Shown here piece after piece: positions 16,738 through 25,672 of a DNA stretch of 64,000 nucleotides. Each line of letters opens with the position of its first letter. Positions within the stretch are counted from its first letter, which is position 1. The notes beneath the pieces were generated by a model that searched no databases, was not told the DNA's origin, and saw only the letters and a list, made by a program, of their open reading frames with translations. This DNA is from Lachnoclostridium sp. An169 (lineage in GTDB: Bacteria; Bacillota; Clostridia; Lachnospirales; Lachnospiraceae), in NCBI RefSeq assembly GCF_002160525.1, contig NZ_NFKT01000010.1:62001-126000 (forward strand). Reading direction: 5' to 3'. Position numbers and translations under genes: made by a program.

Positions 16738-18138
16738 CTACTGCTGCACTCGCATTTCACTACATATCTTGTGAAAAATTTTCTCAAGAGAACTTTCTCC
16801 CTTTTCCTTCATCACCTGTCCCAACACTGCTTCGCAGGCTTCCATTCCATGGTCCGCAATCCAGTTGCTCAGTTCTTCCACGATCTCCTGCCGGTATACT
16901 GCCAGAGAACCGTAAACGGTATCGTCCACTCCTTCATGGGGAGGCAGTGGGATGCTCCTGCCCTGATAGCGGAGGAGCAGACGCTTCAGCATAGCCGGCG
17001 TCAGTTGGCATGTCTGGGAAGCAGTGCGCTCCAACATCTCCTTCAGGTAAGGGATATCCCGCCGCCTACCAGTATCCAGCCGGGCTGAGTGTGTTCCGTA
17101 ACCCTCCGGAGGACCATCGTCGTAAATATTGATGTTAAAACGCCTGGTGCTGTCATAGATCATATCACTGTCGTGATCCTCTGCCGGCACGGTAATACGC
17201 TCTACCCGGGTGTCTTCTGCAGGCAGTAACTCATCTAATGCCCTGCCCAACCTGCCGGGGAACTCCTGGGGCAAAAGCATATTAAAATCCGGCGGCAGGG
17301 ATTCTCCCGGCATCTTATAGGTGAACTTTCGGGTCAATTGATCCACCGGTACCAACACGTCCGAGGTAGAATGGTTCATGATAATGGGACTGCTGAAACA
17401 ATCACACAGTCCAATAGGGGAGAGTTCCTCCCAACGATGGTAATCTTCTTTGTCCGGGAAATTATTCAGATTCGGTAAGAACAGTCCCGCCAACCCGGCT
17501 ATGAAGGGGATCGGCAGTGCAGCAAAATGCCGGATTACATCCGGGGTTCCCCCCGAAGCAGGGTCCTTTTCCTCTAAACCACCTGGTAACTCCGCCAACG
17601 CCTTCTGATTCAAAGCAACTGCTTTCTGCCAGTAATAATAAAAATTAAAGTACAGATTTGGCACCGGACCATTTGCCACAGAAGCACATAATCCCAACTG
17701 CAGACCGTTGAGCATAAGGGTCATATAAGCACCGGCACTGCCGCCCGCCAGAACAATACGTTTCATGTCAAATTCCGGACGGTGGCGCAAAGCATACAGC
17801 GCTGCATTATTGAACACCAGATCATCGTCAGTCAGCGCCCCATTATAGCTGTCACTGAAAGCATCTGGACAGGCAACCGCCCACCCCTGCGCCAGATAAT
17901 CCCGCAATTCTACAGAATCCTCCCCCATCTCGTAGTGGGGTACATAGACAAGGGGCATGGGTTTCAAAATGTCTTTAGGCATGACCACACGCACAGGGCG
18001 GGTTTCTACCGCCCTCTTTTTGGTGATGTAAGCAATTTCTAATTGAAGACGCTCTACCTGCTCTAAAGGGGCTGCCTTTTCCCGGGGCTGTGCCAGAACA
18101 GCCAATACCTTCGCCATGTCCATCTTTTCATTCGACAT
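16738..18138 (-). CDS. Alpha/beta hydrolase (esterase-like), paralog 3 of 3 (divergent)
   Basis: A 466-residue cytoplasmic hydrolase related to the products at 5141 and 13277 but clearly more distant. It keeps PLVYVPHYEM, the LAGGSAGAYMTLML elbow (about residue 145, GGSAGA instead of GGSAGG), NYLYFNF-like and DVLVPVDQLTRKFTY segments. It is the last gene of the large minus-strand operon beginning at 31850 and overlaps the GH78-like gene by 11 bp. ATG at 18138 has AGGAGGAG about 6 bases upstream. As the third member of one family placed in a separate ABC/glycosidase operon, it supports a shared chemistry, probably de-esterification of a sugar (inference). Confidence 0.75.
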   Translation of the reverse strand: MSNEKMDMAKVLAVLAQPREKAAPLEQVERLQLEIAYITKKRAVETRPVRVVMPKDILKPMPLVYVPHYEMGEDSVELRDYLAQGWAVACPDAFSDSYNGALTDDDLVFNNAALYALRHRPEFDMKRIVLAGGSAGAYMTLMLNGLQLGLCASVANGPVPNLYFNFYYYWQKAVALNQKALAELPGGLEEKDPASGGTPDVIRHFAALPIPFIAGLAGLFLPNLNNFPDKEDYHRWEELSPIGLCDCFSSPIIMNHSTSDVLVPVDQLTRKFTYKMPGESLPPDFNMLLPQEFPGRLGRALDELLPAEDTRVERITVPAEDHDSDMIYDSTRRFNINIYDDGPPEGYGTHSARLDTGRRRDIPYLKEMLERTASQTCQLTPAMLKRLLLRYQGRSIPLPPHEGVDDTVYGSLAVYRQEIVEELSNWIADHGMEACEAVLGQVMKEKGESSLEKIFHKICSEMRVQQ

Positions 18139-20449
18139 TTTTCACTCCTCCTTGATCAATCACATCAGCTTCCTGTTCGTCAAAGCGCCATGAAACATCC
18201 AGACTGTTGCCGTTTTTCTTCCACCGCACCTGCACAATTCCTTTCGGGGTGATCACTTGTCCTTCGGCCCAAGTAAACCTTCCCGGCACTGGTTTTACTT
18301 CAAATTCAGCAAAACCCGGTTTGACAGGGCGAACGCCCAACACTGCGGATGGCAGTTCATACAGCACCAAAGCGCCCCACGCATGACAATCACTGCGTTG
18401 GTTTACAGGCTCTTCCACACAGGTGGTCAAATGATCCCGGATCATCTCCCGCCAGACATCCCAACATCGGTCCGTGTAATCGTATAACCCGCTTTTTTCC
18501 AAAGCCCGGAACAAATAATAGGACATCGCCACAGAACACTGGGCATAACCAGTCCGGTGCTTCATTGTTTTAAGAAGGTTCTCCTTTCCCTGTTCCACAG
18601 AAACAACATCCGTCAGCAGGGCAAACACCTGGCAGTGTTGGCTGTATTCCTCTATACCAGGGCCATCCTGAATCATGCCGTTTGAGCCCATACAGTACTG
18701 TCTGACCGCCTGGCGTACCTGTTCCGCCCGATGGCAGTATTCCCGGGCGGTATCTTCCCTGTCGACAAAAGCTGCCATCTCTGCCGCCCGCTCCAGTCCC
18801 AGAACGTAAAGCAGGCTCTCCATTGTGAGAGGTCCCTGCAGCCCTGCGGGAGGCATTCCTGAAGTAGCATCCCACTCTGCCGTCCAGTCGATGAACGACC
18901 ACATTTCTTCCTGGAAAAGAATACCTCCAAGCCTGCCCACCAACCCAGTAGCGTCCAACCGTTGTCCAAAATATTCCAAAACAGCATCCACCACAGGCAT
19001 GTAAAAATGAATAAGAGCTTTATCTCCAAAATACATCATGTGGTCATGAAGCATAAGAATATAATAGATGGAAAACCCCGGAATCGCTGAAAATACCGTA
19101 TTAGGATAACTGCACGCGATCATTCCATCATAACGTTGGGACCGACGAAAATCAGCAAAGCATTTCCTGGCCAGTCTATCGTCCGCTGAAACTGCATATG
19201 TATATAAAATCTGGCACCGGGAATCCATGACGTATTGCATCTGCTCATAGAAAGGGCAGTCCATATAGGTTTCCTGCATACAGCGGCGCAAAGTTCGCTG
19301 ACTGATGTCCCATATGGCTTCCATCGTCTCATCAGACGTTTTGACCCAGGTTTTCATCTCAAGTGGATAACCTGTCTCCCGATAAAAGAAATCCTCCATA
19401 GACAAGGGTTCTTCCTGGGTGTCGATCTCCAACCGGATAAACCGGAATGTACGGAACCAGAAGGATTCATAGAATTCCGGTCTGTCCCTCCTGCCGATGC
19501 CTGCCACCCGGTAAATGTCGGAAACACCCTGCAACTCCCCATGCTCTGAATCCGTCCGGTCACCCTTTACCCACTTACCGCCTTCTTTAGGCAAATAGTA
19601 GGACTCAGCATACAGCAGCCTGATCTGAGCGCCCTTTCCTCCACTGACCAACAGCCTGGGGAATCCGGTCATCAGTTCCCCTGCGTCGATCTCTATAATC
19701 TCCCGGGTATGAGCGGGGATCACTACTGTAGCTTCGCCGGCAAGCATCTGTTCCCACTCCTCTTTCTGCAAGGAAGACCGGCGCATTTCTTTTACTCCGA
19801 AAAAGCGCCTGGGGAACTTATTCATAGACGGAATAGGCCGCAGCTCCAGATGGTTCGGACTGGAATCGAAATTACGTAAAAGTCTCCAACCAAGGGGCTC
19901 CGCCTTTTGCCAGGTACTGTCATCATAGCCGGACTGTTCCCACCCGAAAAGATCAGGATCTCCTGCCGCCTGTTCTGAAAAATACAGATGGGTAAGGGAG
20001 GGACTTTCCGGCACGATCTTCAACGAATGTACCCGAATGCAGTTCCAACCCTCTCCAGCGGATAAACTATGCGTCTTTTCATCCTCCCCCGTGTATTCTC
20101 CCCGGAAATAAAATCCGGGTGTATCCGTTCGGAAAATACTCAAACTCCCCTTATCTGCTTCCAAAGGATATCGCAAAACCACCGCCGCCAGTACGTTAAT
20201 GCCGGAGATCAAATAGGGAGCCAGATCTACGGTATCATAATACCAGACACTGCCGTCCCCTTTGCATGGTCCCAACTCAGCCAACCGACCATTCACATAA
20301 AGCTTGTAGCGGGAATCCGCCGAAACGCGCACCGGCAAGGTCTCCGGCACATCCTGCAGAGTGAACTCCCGACGGAAATACACGATGCGGGGTTCCTCTT
20401 TATCATGAACATCCCATCCGGGAATCCATGCCCAGTTTTTCTCCTCCAT
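18128..20449 (-). CDS. GH78-like alpha-L-rhamnosidase family protein
   Basis: A 773-residue cytoplasmic protein with the architecture of family 78 alpha-L-rhamnosidases: an N-terminal sugar-binding beta region (YKLYVNGRLAELGPCKGD), a middle beta-sandwich, an (alpha/alpha)6 barrel and a C-terminal beta domain (VLGVRPVKPGFAEFEVKP). The canonical catalytic stretch DCPxRxERxxWxGD is replaced by DCPFYEQMQYVMD near residue 400, keeping the glutamate; this variant is common in a divergent GH78 branch, so rhamnose specificity is less certain than for the fusion protein at 49211. GGAAGGAG precedes the ATG at 20449. It overlaps the following hydrolase gene and follows the metallo-hydrolase gene within the same operon. 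Confidence 0.78.
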   Translation of the reverse strand: MEEKNWAWIPGWDVHDKEEPRIVYFRREFTLQDVPETLPVRVSADSRYKLYVNGRLAELGPCKGDGSVWYYDTVDLAPYLISGINVLAAVVLRYPLEADKGSLSIFRTDTPGFYFRGEYTGEDEKTHSLSAGEGWNCIRVHSLKIVPESPSLTHLYFSEQAAGDPDLFGWEQSGYDDSTWQKAEPLGWRLLRNFDSSPNHLELRPIPSMNKFPRRFFGVKEMRRSSLQKEEWEQMLAGEATVVIPAHTREIIEIDAGELMTGFPRLLVSGGKGAQIRLLYAESYYLPKEGGKWVKGDRTDSEHGELQGVSDIYRVAGIGRRDRPEFYESFWFRTFRFIRLEIDTQEEPLSMEDFFYRETGYPLEMKTWVKTSDETMEAIWDISQRTLRRCMQETYMDCPFYEQMQYVMDSRCQILYTYAVSADDRLARKCFADFRRSQRYDGMIACSYPNTVFSAIPGFSIYYILMLHDHMMYFGDKALIHFYMPVVDAVLEYFGQRLDATGLVGRLGGILFQEEMWSFIDWTAEWDATSGMPPAGLQGPLTMESLLYVLGLERAAEMAAFVDREDTAREYCHRAEQVRQAVRQYCMGSNGMIQDGPGIEEYSQHCQVFALLTDVVSVEQGKENLLKTMKHRTGYAQCSVAMSYYLFRALEKSGLYDYTDRCWDVWREMIRDHLTTCVEEPVNQRSDCHAWGALVLYELPSAVLGVRPVKPGFAEFEVKPVPGRFTWAEGQVITPKGIVQVRWKKNGNSLDVSWRFDEQEADVIDQGGVKNVE

Positions 20450-20479
20450 AAATATTTTTCTCCTTCCACCATTCTGATT

Positions 20480-21361
20480 TCAAAGCTCAGGCCGCGGGTT
20501 TTCAAAGATTGTCTCCGGTCTATAGACAATGTTGCACAGACCGCCTCTCCGGACAGAACAGTCCTCTCTGCGGCGGGCCGCTAAGAGTGCTTTCCCTCCA
20601 AAACGGTCTTCCACCTCAATGGCGTCATCCTGACGGGTAAGTATCCTTTCGCAGAGGGCAATACCGTCCCGGATAATACTCCTGGGTACTGCCTGGCAAT
20701 CATGACCGCTCCACAGGACATCAAACTCTTCTTCGTAGGTCAAAAAATGCTCCAGGCTCTTTTTATACTCCGCGATAGAGGCAGAAGCCTCCAGGTTTAA
20801 AAGCGTATTGGCATTACAAGCGTCTCCTGCATATACGCAGCGGTGAAACCTGTCGAGAAACACCAACGAGCCCCGGGTGTGACCCGGCACACCAACCACT
20901 TCGATAGAAATTCCTCCCAGATCCAGGATATCTCCATCCCGCAAGGGCAACGTCCAGAGAGGGCGGGGCGGCAGGACATCTTCTTTTCCCACCTCTGTCC
21001 TAAAAGGTACTCCCAGACTATGGTAGAACTCTACAAAATCCATTCGTTCTTGAACACCTGACATTTCCTTTGTACGCATCAGGATAACATCGTCGGGATG
21101 GACATATACCCAACCACTCTCCCATGCAATGCCTGAGTGATCCAGGTGACCGTGGCTCAAAGCTACGGTAAGGGGCAGCTCGGTCATTTCCCTCACAAAG
21201 GCACGCAGGGAACCGATTCCCGTAAGACCGTCGATTAGCAGCGCCCGTTCCTTCCCCTCCACCAAATAACAGTTTTCCAACGCCAGACCCTGGATACGGG
21301 TTACTCCAGGAGCAATGGCATAAGCCGTGAAGAATTTATTTTGCCTGGTAATTTCATTCAT
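20480..21361 (-). CDS. Metallo-beta-lactamase-fold hydrolase
   Basis: A 293-residue cytoplasmic protein of the metallo-beta-lactamase superfamily: LSHGHLDHSG (zinc motif HxHxDH, about residue 70), VPGHTRGS, YAGDACN and WSGHDC give the full set of metal ligands for a binuclear site. Starting at ATG 21361 (GAGG about 10 bases upstream) fits better than a GTG at 21376 that lies inside the end of the preceding gene. The exact reaction is unknown; this superfamily includes lactonases, thioesterases and phosphodiesterases. Placed between GH39 and GH78-like genes, a sugar lactonase or ester cleavage role is possible (inference). Confidence 0.85.
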   Translation of the reverse strand: MNEITRQNKFFTAYAIAPGVTRIQGLALENCYLVEGKERALLIDGLTGIGSLRAFVREMTELPLTVALSHGHLDHSGIAWESGWVYVHPDDVILMRTKEMSGVQERMDFVEFYHSLGVPFRTEVGKEDVLPPRPLWTLPLRDGDILDLGGISIEVVGVPGHTRGSLVFLDRFHRCVYAGDACNANTLLNLEASASIAEYKKSLEHFLTYEEEFDVLWSGHDCQAVPRSIIRDGIALCERILTRQDDAIEVEDRFGGKALLAARRREDCSVRRGGLCNIVYRPETIFENPRPEL

Positions 21362-21372
21362 AATACTCTGCC

Positions 21373-22983
21373 TCACTTCACAATACGAATAAAGTACACA
21401 TCATTCACACCCACAGAAACCTCTGTAGTAAGTACGCCTCTTTCATATCTATAGCGGAGTTCTTCGTCACGCATGGCAGAAGCCTCCATAATCTGAGCCA
21501 CTTCCTGCCTGTTCAGGTCATTTGGGGAACCCATCTTCTCCCAAATCTTTCGGGGATTACAGTGATCTTCGTCAATGCGCTGTAGATAAACGCGCCGCGG
21601 TGCATTTTCCAACTCCACCTGAATTTTGACTTTTTCACCGGGAAGTTCAGTCTGCCTGGGATTAAACCGGTACAGCAGCACCTGTTTTTCCCGATTTCCC
21701 TCAAAGGCAGAGGCTTCTGTCTCAGTAAATCGGGTGCTATCCAGCTGAATGCGGTTTTCTTCTGCCTGGGCAAGCATTTGCAGACCGTAGTACACAGGCT
21801 TGGGAATGCCATTGTAATTTACAATACCGTAGCCTCCATGGAACGGCTCTTTGAACTGATGCAGTTCCTCAAAAATATCACTACAGCACCAGATACTATT
21901 ACCGTCCACCAGATCTTCGATTGCCAGGGAAGTCCGCACGTCATAGGCTGCCACTTTCCGCATATCCTGGCTAGGAGAAGCAAAGTTGGCACTCATATTC
22001 CACTCTGTGTAGAACACAGGAAGACCTCTTGCCTGCTGCTGCACCACCCTGGCGTTTTTAGGGAAGATATCCCGGTCAAAATCCTGCTCTGTGAAATCTA
22101 CACCGCCAAACAGCTTTTGCAGAGCTTCCAAAAGGGGCATGTCCGAAGTATAGTTTTCAAATTCTTTCTTCAATCTGCTTATACGCTGCTCCTGTTTCTT
22201 TTCCCGCTCCTCTTTTTCCGCCTGACGCTGTTCAAACGTCTTATGAGCCTCCTCTTCTGACACTCCCATGAAAGGATCACCAATGTACTGGTGGGTAGAA
22301 ATGAAATCCAATGGAACATTGTTCGCCTGGCAGTATTCCACAAAGGTATCCACCCAACGGCTGGCGCTGGTGGCCGGTCCACCAACCCGCAAACTGGGAC
22401 AGAAGTCTTTGATTGCTTTGGCTGTGGCAGCATATAGCTCAAAATAGCCATTTTGACTGCTCTGGAAAAAAGTATCTGACAGGTCGGGTTCATTCCAAAC
22501 CTCGAAGTACCATGTGCATACCTCGTCCTCCCCGTAACGATGAAACAGGTACGCCAGATATTCCTGAATAAACTTTTTCCAGAGTCCCATATCTTTGGGC
22601 ATGGAAGGCACAGATCCATAAACGAAAGAGCGTGTAGTATCCTTTGCCAGCAGTTGCGGCATAAAAGAGATTTCTACAAAAGGCTTCATTCCCAAAGCCA
22701 GAATATTGTCATAGAGTACGCCCACTTTATAAAAGTTTGTCTCCACAATATGCTCTCCAATGGGGAGTCCCATCACCTGAGGGAAATTACACACAAGTCC
22801 CATATCATCGTTAAATGTGCCGTGAAACCGTACCCTGCGGATTCCCAGATTCTCATGGACACGCCTGAGAATCTGCAGGGTATCTGTGCGCAGCAGGGTA
22901 GCCGCATGACAGCTGCCAATGCAGAACTGCCATTTCTTTTCATAAGGTTTTACTGGAAGGTCTTTTTTGATATACAGCTCCAT
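21373..22983 (-). CDS. GH39-like beta-xylosidase
   Basis: A 536-residue intracellular glycosidase of family 39. The acid/base glutamate is in FEVWNEPDLSDTF (about residue 163) and the nucleophile in VFYTEWNMSANF (about residue 324), on a TIM barrel followed by a C-terminal beta region. Its N-terminus (KKWQFCIGSCHAATL) and whole length match the paralog at 40860-42497. A charged, lysine/glutamate-rich helix at about residues 240-270 (QRQAEKEEREKKQEQRIS) looks like a coiled-coil insertion and is present in both copies. AAGGAGG precedes the ATG at 22983. Likely removes terminal beta-xylose or a similar sugar. Gene order GH3, GH39, metallo-hydrolase, GH78-like in one operon. Confidence 0.87.
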   Translation of the reverse strand: MELYIKKDLPVKPYEKKWQFCIGSCHAATLLRTDTLQILRRVHENLGIRRVRFHGTFNDDMGLVCNFPQVMGLPIGEHIVETNFYKVGVLYDNILALGMKPFVEISFMPQLLAKDTTRSFVYGSVPSMPKDMGLWKKFIQEYLAYLFHRYGEDEVCTWYFEVWNEPDLSDTFFQSSQNGYFELYAATAKAIKDFCPSLRVGGPATSASRWVDTFVEYCQANNVPLDFISTHQYIGDPFMGVSEEEAHKTFEQRQAEKEEREKKQEQRISRLKKEFENYTSDMPLLEALQKLFGGVDFTEQDFDRDIFPKNARVVQQQARGLPVFYTEWNMSANFASPSQDMRKVAAYDVRTSLAIEDLVDGNSIWCCSDIFEELHQFKEPFHGGYGIVNYNGIPKPVYYGLQMLAQAEENRIQLDSTRFTETEASAFEGNREKQVLLYRFNPRQTELPGEKVKIQVELENAPRRVYLQRIDEDHCNPRKIWEKMGSPNDLNRQEVAQIMEASAMRDEELRYRYERGVLTTEVSVGVNDVYFIRIVK

Positions 22984-23013
22984 CTTGCTTCCTCCTTAAT
23001 AATAGACAAGATC

Positions 23014-23211
23014 TCAGTTTTCCCATAACTTTTGAATCACCCGCAGTACATTAGCAGCACACCAACGCAAATCACGGATATCCAGACTGCCCTTTTTCAA
23101 AGCAGCCTCAATTTCATCTAATTCCGCCTGACTGCCAGGCATAAACAAGTCAGTACCGGCACGCAGACAGGCGTCGCAGTCTGACGGACCATATTTATGG
23201 TACCCGTCAGT
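23014..23211 (-). other. Displaced C-terminal coding segment of the frameshifted GH3
   Basis: Shifting by one base at the AAA at 23213-23211 restores a reading of 65 codons with the expected GH3 ending (TDGYHKYGPSD, then AGTDLFMPGS) and a stop at 23014. One missing A (AAA instead of AAAA) explains it. Confidence 0.85.
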
Positions 23212-25643
23212 TTGGCTGTAGTGCCCCAGTCGGTCATCACCAGCCCCTCAAATCCCCATTCCTCGCGGGCGGTCTGGGTAAGCAGATCGTAGCTCTCCGC
23301 CGAGTTAATGCCATTGACCAAATTGTGTCCTGTCATAATGGCCAGAGGCTTAGCCTGACGTACTGCGATCTCGTATCCTTTCAGGTAGATTTCACGCAAA
23401 GCACGCTCGGAAACATGGGCGTTCATTCCACTGCGGTTCTCCTCCTGATTATTGCATGCCACATGTTTGATCGTAGCCCCGGCCCCCCTGTTCTTCTGGA
23501 GTCCCTGTATAATTTGGGCAGCGCATATGCCTGTCAGGAATGGGTCCTCACTGTAGTACTCAAAATTCCGTCCTCCCAAAGGGTTGCGATGAATGTTCAT
23601 CCCCGGTGCCAGCCAGAGCTTCACCCCAAACCGGCGCATCTCCCTCTGTTCTATTTCTCCCATAGTTCGCCAGCATTCCGGGTCCCATGTCTGAGCCAGA
23701 ATAACCGCCATAGGCAGAGCTGTAGTATACTGCCAATACCGCCCGCCTCTGGGCGCAGCCTCCATGACATCGAGTTCCTGCTCATCAAGCAGGTGGATGC
23801 CATTTTTGATGGCGGAGATGCCCGCGGTCAAAAGTTTTCCATTGTTATCCATCTCATACTCCGGAAGCAGCCGGATACCACATCCTCCGTCTGCCATAGG
23901 TACGTTGGGGAGTGTCCGGCTCTCCAACAGAGCTGCCGTGGTATAGCTCGCCCCTACCACTACTTCCCGCGGGATCGTTCCCGTCTGATTCGTACCGGTA
24001 TTATCGGAAGCACAGACTAACGAACCTCCGCCAGTCCCGCTGTCCTGCTTCTCTGCCTCATTTCCCACACAGACCAATGCCAGTTCCTCCGGAGACAAGG
24101 AAGCCGTCAGTTCCTCTACCGTGCACTCGCCCCGCAGAAGTTGTTGAAAAGTATAGTTTCGCCCTTCGCAGTCCTGAAGAAGTTTGTCTTCCGAAAGAGC
24201 CTGCGTCTCCCTTTCCCGTTTTCTATACGAGTGAACCAGAGGGCAATTTTCCTGCCTCCAGACCAGCACAGGCAAACCGTCCGGCAGATTTTCTCCTGAG
24301 TACAGTGCATCTCCGCTCCGAGGTCGGAACTTCTCTGTCAGGTCGCACTTTGCCCCAAAGGGGCGGCAGCGCTCCAGTATTGCATCTTCGTTCACCCGCA
24401 GGATTCCTGCCGGCCGGGTATTACGGGAGGAATTTCCCACCCGCAGAATATAATTTCCCTTCTCTAATACCCATGCATTTTCTGCCTCGCTGTAGGAAGC
24501 CAGATCCGCTATGTCAGTCTCAATATGCAGTATCCCGCATTCGCCAGGTTTCAGTATCCCGGTTTTCTGGAACCCCACCAGCCTTTGCGCCGGTTGGTCC
24601 AACCGTCCCACCGGGCATGTGACATACAGTTGCAATACCTCCCGTCCTGCGTAAATACTCCCTTTGTTCGTCACAGCGGCTGTCACAGAAATGGTGTCTC
24701 CGCTCAGTTGAACCGTGCCGTTCTCCCAGTCAAACTGCGTATAAGAAAGGCCATAACCAAACGGATAGGCCGGCTCAACGCCGAAACTATCAAAATACCT
24801 GTAGCCAACATAGATATCCTCGGAATAAAGTTCATCTTCCGTTTCGCCATCCATCAGTCCAAATGTGCCGGCATTAGGATAATCCCCGTAATGTCTTCCC
24901 CAGGTAGCTGTCAGTTTTCCTTCCGGTGTAATCCTTCCTGTCAGCACGTCCGCGGCAGCCCCGCCCGTAACGCCTCCGTTAAGTCCTACGAACAAAACTG
25001 CCCCCAGATGCGGTAGCTGTCGCAGGAACTCCATATCAATGGGGCCTACAGTATTCAACAGTACAATAACCCACCGGTAATGGTCTGACAAAAAAGTCAG
25101 GTTGCTCTTTTCAGCTTCTGTGAGAAGATAGTCTCCGGAAACCGGCTTCCGGTCAGCTCCCTCTCCCGAAATTCGGGTAATCACAAATACTGCTGTATCT
25201 CCCCCGGAAACTTCCACATCCTGTCCGGTGACAGGCAGTTGGCATACCGGCGTAAACTGCCGGGAATACATCGCCACCAGTCTGTCAAACAGCGTACCTC
25301 CCACTTTGCGGATTTCCTGGAAATATGCTTCTTCTTCCGCTTTTATCGCCTGGTCATAGCGATCCAGGTATTTCGTTGAAGTGATCGGTATACCACTTTC
25401 CAAAAGCCCCTGCTCAATACTGATGTTTTCCCGACTGTTGATACTGGCAGCACCGTAACCGCAGTAAGCCGTGTTTCTCGCCCCATACCCGTAAAGAGCC
25501 ACAGGTTTCCCTTTCTCCAGAGGCAGACCTCCGCGATTTTCCAACAATACCATACCGCGGGCAGAAACCTCCCGTACCATGTCTGTATGCCGTGCCTCCC
25601 AGGACTCGGGAGCCGCTTTCTTGACCGCATAGAATCGTTTCAT
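23118..25643 (-). CDS. Glycoside hydrolase family 3, inverted domain order, C-terminus frameshifted
   Basis: An 841-residue reading of a GH3 beta-glycosidase with the sandwich half first (YGYGARNTAYCGYGAASINSR near residue 60), a fibronectin-like region, and the TIM barrel last, with KHVACNNQEEN and the nucleophile motif LVMTDWG near residue 803. After that motif the frame runs into about 30 unrelated residues, because the family tail lies in another frame (23014-23211). The last barrel elements and the AGNDLFMPG-type loop would be lost, so the product may be unstable or inactive unless the shift is a sequencing error. Start is ATG 25643, with AGGAGG 6 bases before; an earlier ATG at 25676 overlaps the preceding gene. 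Cytoplasmic. Confidence 0.85.
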   Translation of the reverse strand: MKRFYAVKKAAPESWEARHTDMVREVSARGMVLLENRGGLPLEKGKPVALYGYGARNTAYCGYGAASINSRENISIEQGLLESGIPITSTKYLDRYDQAIKAEEEAYFQEIRKVGGTLFDRLVAMYSRQFTPVCQLPVTGQDVEVSGGDTAVFVITRISGEGADRKPVSGDYLLTEAEKSNLTFLSDHYRWVIVLLNTVGPIDMEFLRQLPHLGAVLFVGLNGGVTGGAAADVLTGRITPEGKLTATWGRHYGDYPNAGTFGLMDGETEDELYSEDIYVGYRYFDSFGVEPAYPFGYGLSYTQFDWENGTVQLSGDTISVTAAVTNKGSIYAGREVLQLYVTCPVGRLDQPAQRLVGFQKTGILKPGECGILHIETDIADLASYSEAENAWVLEKGNYILRVGNSSRNTRPAGILRVNEDAILERCRPFGAKCDLTEKFRPRSGDALYSGENLPDGLPVLVWRQENCPLVHSYRKRERETQALSEDKLLQDCEGRNYTFQQLLRGECTVEELTASLSPEELALVCVGNEAEKQDSGTGGGSLVCASDNTGTNQTGTIPREVVVGASYTTAALLESRTLPNVPMADGGCGIRLLPEYEMDNNGKLLTAGISAIKNGIHLLDEQELDVMEAAPRGGRYWQYTTALPMAVILAQTWDPECWRTMGEIEQREMRRFGVKLWLAPGMNIHRNPLGGRNFEYYSEDPFLTGICAAQIIQGLQKNRGAGATIKHVACNNQEENRSGMNAHVSERALREIYLKGYEIAVRQAKPLAIMTGHNLVNGINSAESYDLLTQTAREEWGFEGLVMTDWGTTAKLTGTINMVRQTATPVCVPVLTCLCLAVRRN

Positions 25644-25672
25644 CTCGTTCCTCCTCGTATTTTCACGTTTTT

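Noticed and set aside
23205-23220. Programmed -1 ribosomal frameshifting in the GH3 gene
   Set aside because: The zero-frame codons GCC AAA CTG do not form an X XXY YYZ slippery heptamer and no obvious stimulatory hairpin follows; a simple base loss explains the data better.
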